Part shown: piece by piece, positions 5,452-6,319 of the stretch | Numbering within the stretch: position 1 is the stretch's first letter | How the letters are laid out: each line of letters starts with the position of its first letter | Source: Dehalococcoidia bacterium UBA1141 | GTDB taxonomy: Bacteria > Chloroflexota > Dehalococcoidia > Lucifugimonadales > UBA3495 | NCBI GenBank assembly: GCA_002311385.1 | Contig: DCAE01000060.1 | Coordinates: 1-6,319, forward strand | Direction of reading: 5' to 3' | Length of the DNA stretch: 6,319 bases | Position numbers and translations under genes: made by a program | The notes under the pieces: model-generated | What the model was told of the DNA's origin: nothing | Databases searched by the model: none | The model's input: the letters and a program-made list of their open reading frames with translations, nothing else

Positions 5452-5481
5452 AGAATAGCACGATGTTCTAGACAATGTCAA
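5452..5481 (-). promoter_or_regulatory. Sigma70-type promoter for the helix-turn-helix gene
   Basis: On the minus strand a perfect -35 box TTGACA (5481-5476) is followed after 18 bp by TATTCT (5457-5452), which matches the -10 consensus at 4 of 6 positions. AT-rich DNA with A- and T-tracts lies just upstream at 5482-5525 and could act as an UP element. The transcript would start near 5445 and have a leader of about 90 bases. Confidence 0.62.
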
Positions 5482-5500
5482 TGTTATTTCTTAGTAATTA

Positions 5501-5516
5501 CTTAAATTAATTTAAG
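5501..5516. promoter_or_regulatory. Perfect 16-bp AT-rich palindrome CTTAAATTAATTTAAG
   Basis: The 16 bases equal their own reverse complement with no spacer. The site is 20 bp upstream of the -35 box of the leftward helix-turn-helix gene and 110 bp upstream of the DedA start, in the divergent control region. It could be an operator for a dimeric regulator, possibly the neighbouring helix-turn-helix protein, or an AT-rich activator element. AT-rich palindromes also arise by chance more easily than GC-rich ones. Confidence 0.5.
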
Positions 5517-5626
5517 AAAAAAACAGAACACATAGCTGGGTGGACATAAGTCAGCTACGAAAAACTTGCCCAAATCCGGGGCAAATTGGATGGGAAATCA
5601 GCTAATATGGCAGGCATTTACCTTTA
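5517..5626 (+). promoter_or_regulatory. Upstream region of the DedA gene with two inverted repeats and no clear promoter
   Basis: TAGCTG (5533-5538) and CAGCTA (5552-5557) form a 6-bp inverted repeat, and TCAGCTA is repeated directly at 5551-5557 and 5598-5604. TTGCCC (5566-5571) and GGGCAA (5579-5584) form a 6-bp stem with a seven-base loop. No pair of good -35 and -10 boxes with acceptable spacing was found for the plus strand, so the DedA promoter remains unlocated. Confidence 0.35.
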
Positions 5627-5627
5627 A
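5607..5627 (+). CDS. Possible six-codon leader peptide (MAGIYL) touching the DedA start
   Basis: ATG at 5607 opens a frame of six codons whose TAA stop (5625-5627) shares a base with the DedA ATG (5627-5629), as TAATG. The DedA start itself has no convincing Shine-Dalgarno; the nearest purine-rich stretch, GGCAGG at 5609-5614, is too far away. A stop-start overlap could allow re-initiation. Such a short frame is common by chance, and it has no good ribosome site of its own. Confidence 0.2.
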   Translation: MAGIYL

Positions 5628-6304
5628 TGAGCGGTATAGAATCGATTTTCCTGGACATTATAAACAAAATTTATGACACCATGGGATGGCCTGGCGTCGT
5701 CTTTTTGATGGCTATTGAAAGCGCCGCCATACCCTTTCCCAGTGAGCTCATCATGCCCTTGGCTGGCTGGCTGCTTATCGAAGAACGGGGCGATTCAGCC
5801 TGGTTTGTGATGATGGCAGGCTTCTACGGCGCTCTGGGCAACCTTTTGGGTTCTTGGGTGGCCTATTGGGTCAGCGCAATTGGGGGAAGGCCTCTTCTAT
5901 ATAAGTACGGCAAGTACGTGTTATTGACCAGGGAAGAGGTGGACCGCGCGGAGGTGTGGTTCCGCAAATACGGGGATTGGATTGTGTTCTTTTCCCGTAT
6001 GCTGCCGGTGGTGCGCACCTTCATCAGTATTCCGGCGGGAATATCCAGGATGAACTTTTGGAAGTTCAGCATCTTTACATTTATTGGCTCCTTCCCTTGG
6101 AGTTTGGGTTTAGCCTACGGTGGTTTCCTGCTAGGGGAAAACTGGGAGGATTTGCGCTCGGTGATGCGGCCCTTTGACATACCAATTTTGGTGGTGATTG
6201 TGGCGGCGGTGGCCTGGTTTCTATACAAGAGAATACGAGCGATACGGGCCCAAGATGCAGCCAGTTCTGTTCACGATCATGGCGATGAGCCCAACTCAGA
6301 CTAG
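5627..6304 (+). CDS. dedA: DedA/VTT-family inner-membrane protein (225 aa)
   Basis: DedA proteins are polytopic membrane proteins. Members act as lipid carriers, including undecaprenyl-phosphate recycling for cell-wall synthesis, and they affect envelope stability. The sequence shows the family hallmarks: an acidic membrane motif ESAAIPFPSE (31-40) ending in the conserved PxPSE, a glycine-rich helix with GALGNLLGSWVAYWV (68-82), and the second re-entrant motif FFSRMLPVVRTFISIPAG (121-138) with its key Arg124 and Arg130. Hydrophobic segments lie near 21-52, 58-86, 117-138, 145-169 and 184-200. A charged C-terminal tail of about 25 residues follows, probably cytoplasmic. The length is typical of the family. 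The start is the first ATG after an in-frame stop at 5603-5605, but it lacks a clear ribosome site. The gene is transcribed away from the helix-turn-helix gene and has no obvious link to the ThDP/amidase module. The symbol denotes the family; which paralogue it is cannot be told. Confidence 0.92.
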   Translation: MSGIESIFLDIINKIYDTMGWPGVVFLMAIESAAIPFPSELIMPLAGWLLIEERGDSAWFVMMAGFYGALGNLLGSWVAYWVSAIGGRPLLYKYGKYVLLTREEVDRAEVWFRKYGDWIVFFSRMLPVVRTFISIPAGISRMNFWKFSIFTFIGSFPWSLGLAYGGFLLGENWEDLRSVMRPFDIPILVVIVAAVAWFLYKRIRAIRAQDAASSVHDHGDEPNSD

Positions 6305-6319
6305 GCTCTGGACTAGGCT
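6299..6319. repeat. 12-bp-period direct repeat GACTAGGCT at the window edge
   Basis: GACTAGGCT occurs at 6299-6307 and 6311-6319, with CTG between them. The first copy includes the DedA stop codon. The window ends inside the array, so the number of copies is unknown. It may be a small tandem duplication at the 3' end of the gene. Confidence 0.5.

Noticed and set aside
5356..5481. Extending the small helix-turn-helix gene to the ATG at 5481
   Set aside because: That ATG lies in the probable -35 box, and the extra 42 residues would run through the leader's inverted repeats and look non-coding.
1..6319. CRISPR array, insertion sequence, tRNA/rRNA or phage genes
   Set aside because: No regularly spaced repeat array, transposase motif, terminal inverted repeats or RNA-gene signature was found on either strand.

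Overview
This 6.3 kb window looks like an ordinary piece of a bacterial chromosome. It carries five protein genes that the sequence supports well. The organism is probably a member of Chloroflexota, of the Dehalococcoidia/SAR202 type. That is an inference from the overall style of the proteins: divergent acetolactate-synthase-like enzymes, an FmdA-family amidase, and a very small helix-turn-helix protein of a kind I associate with that group. No rRNA, tRNA, CRISPR array, transposase or phage gene was seen.

Left half (1-4948): two different thiamine-diphosphate (ThDP) enzymes of the acetolactate synthase/decarboxylase superfamily are transcribed away from each other, at 1779-61 on the minus strand and 2122-3807 on the plus strand. 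Between them lies a 342 bp control region. It holds two good sigma70-type promoters that are mirror images: each reads CTTGACC, 17 bp, TATTATCCC. This is the most striking non-coding signal in the window. The rightward ThDP gene is followed after 28 bp by a formamidase/acetamidase (FmdA/AmdA) gene, so the two probably form an operon. Together the three genes look like a small catabolic module acting on a 2-oxo or 2-hydroxy acid and on an amide. The actual substrates cannot be read from the sequence. Neither ThDP enzyme shows the features of a biosynthetic acetolactate synthase: there is no RFDDR-type FAD motif, and no ilvN or ilvC neighbour.

Middle (4949-5626): a strong 12-bp hairpin terminator separates the amidase operon from a convergent small gene (5355-5131, minus) for a 74-residue helix-turn-helix protein. 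That gene probably starts at TTG. It has its own TTGACA promoter and a leader with two inverted repeats, one of which encloses the ribosome binding site. An AT-rich stretch upstream contains a perfect 16-bp palindrome.

Right end (5627-6304): a complete DedA/VTT-family membrane protein gene on the plus strand, followed by a short 12-bp-period tandem repeat at the window edge. The left edge carries another small tandem repeat, an 11-mer repeated twice.
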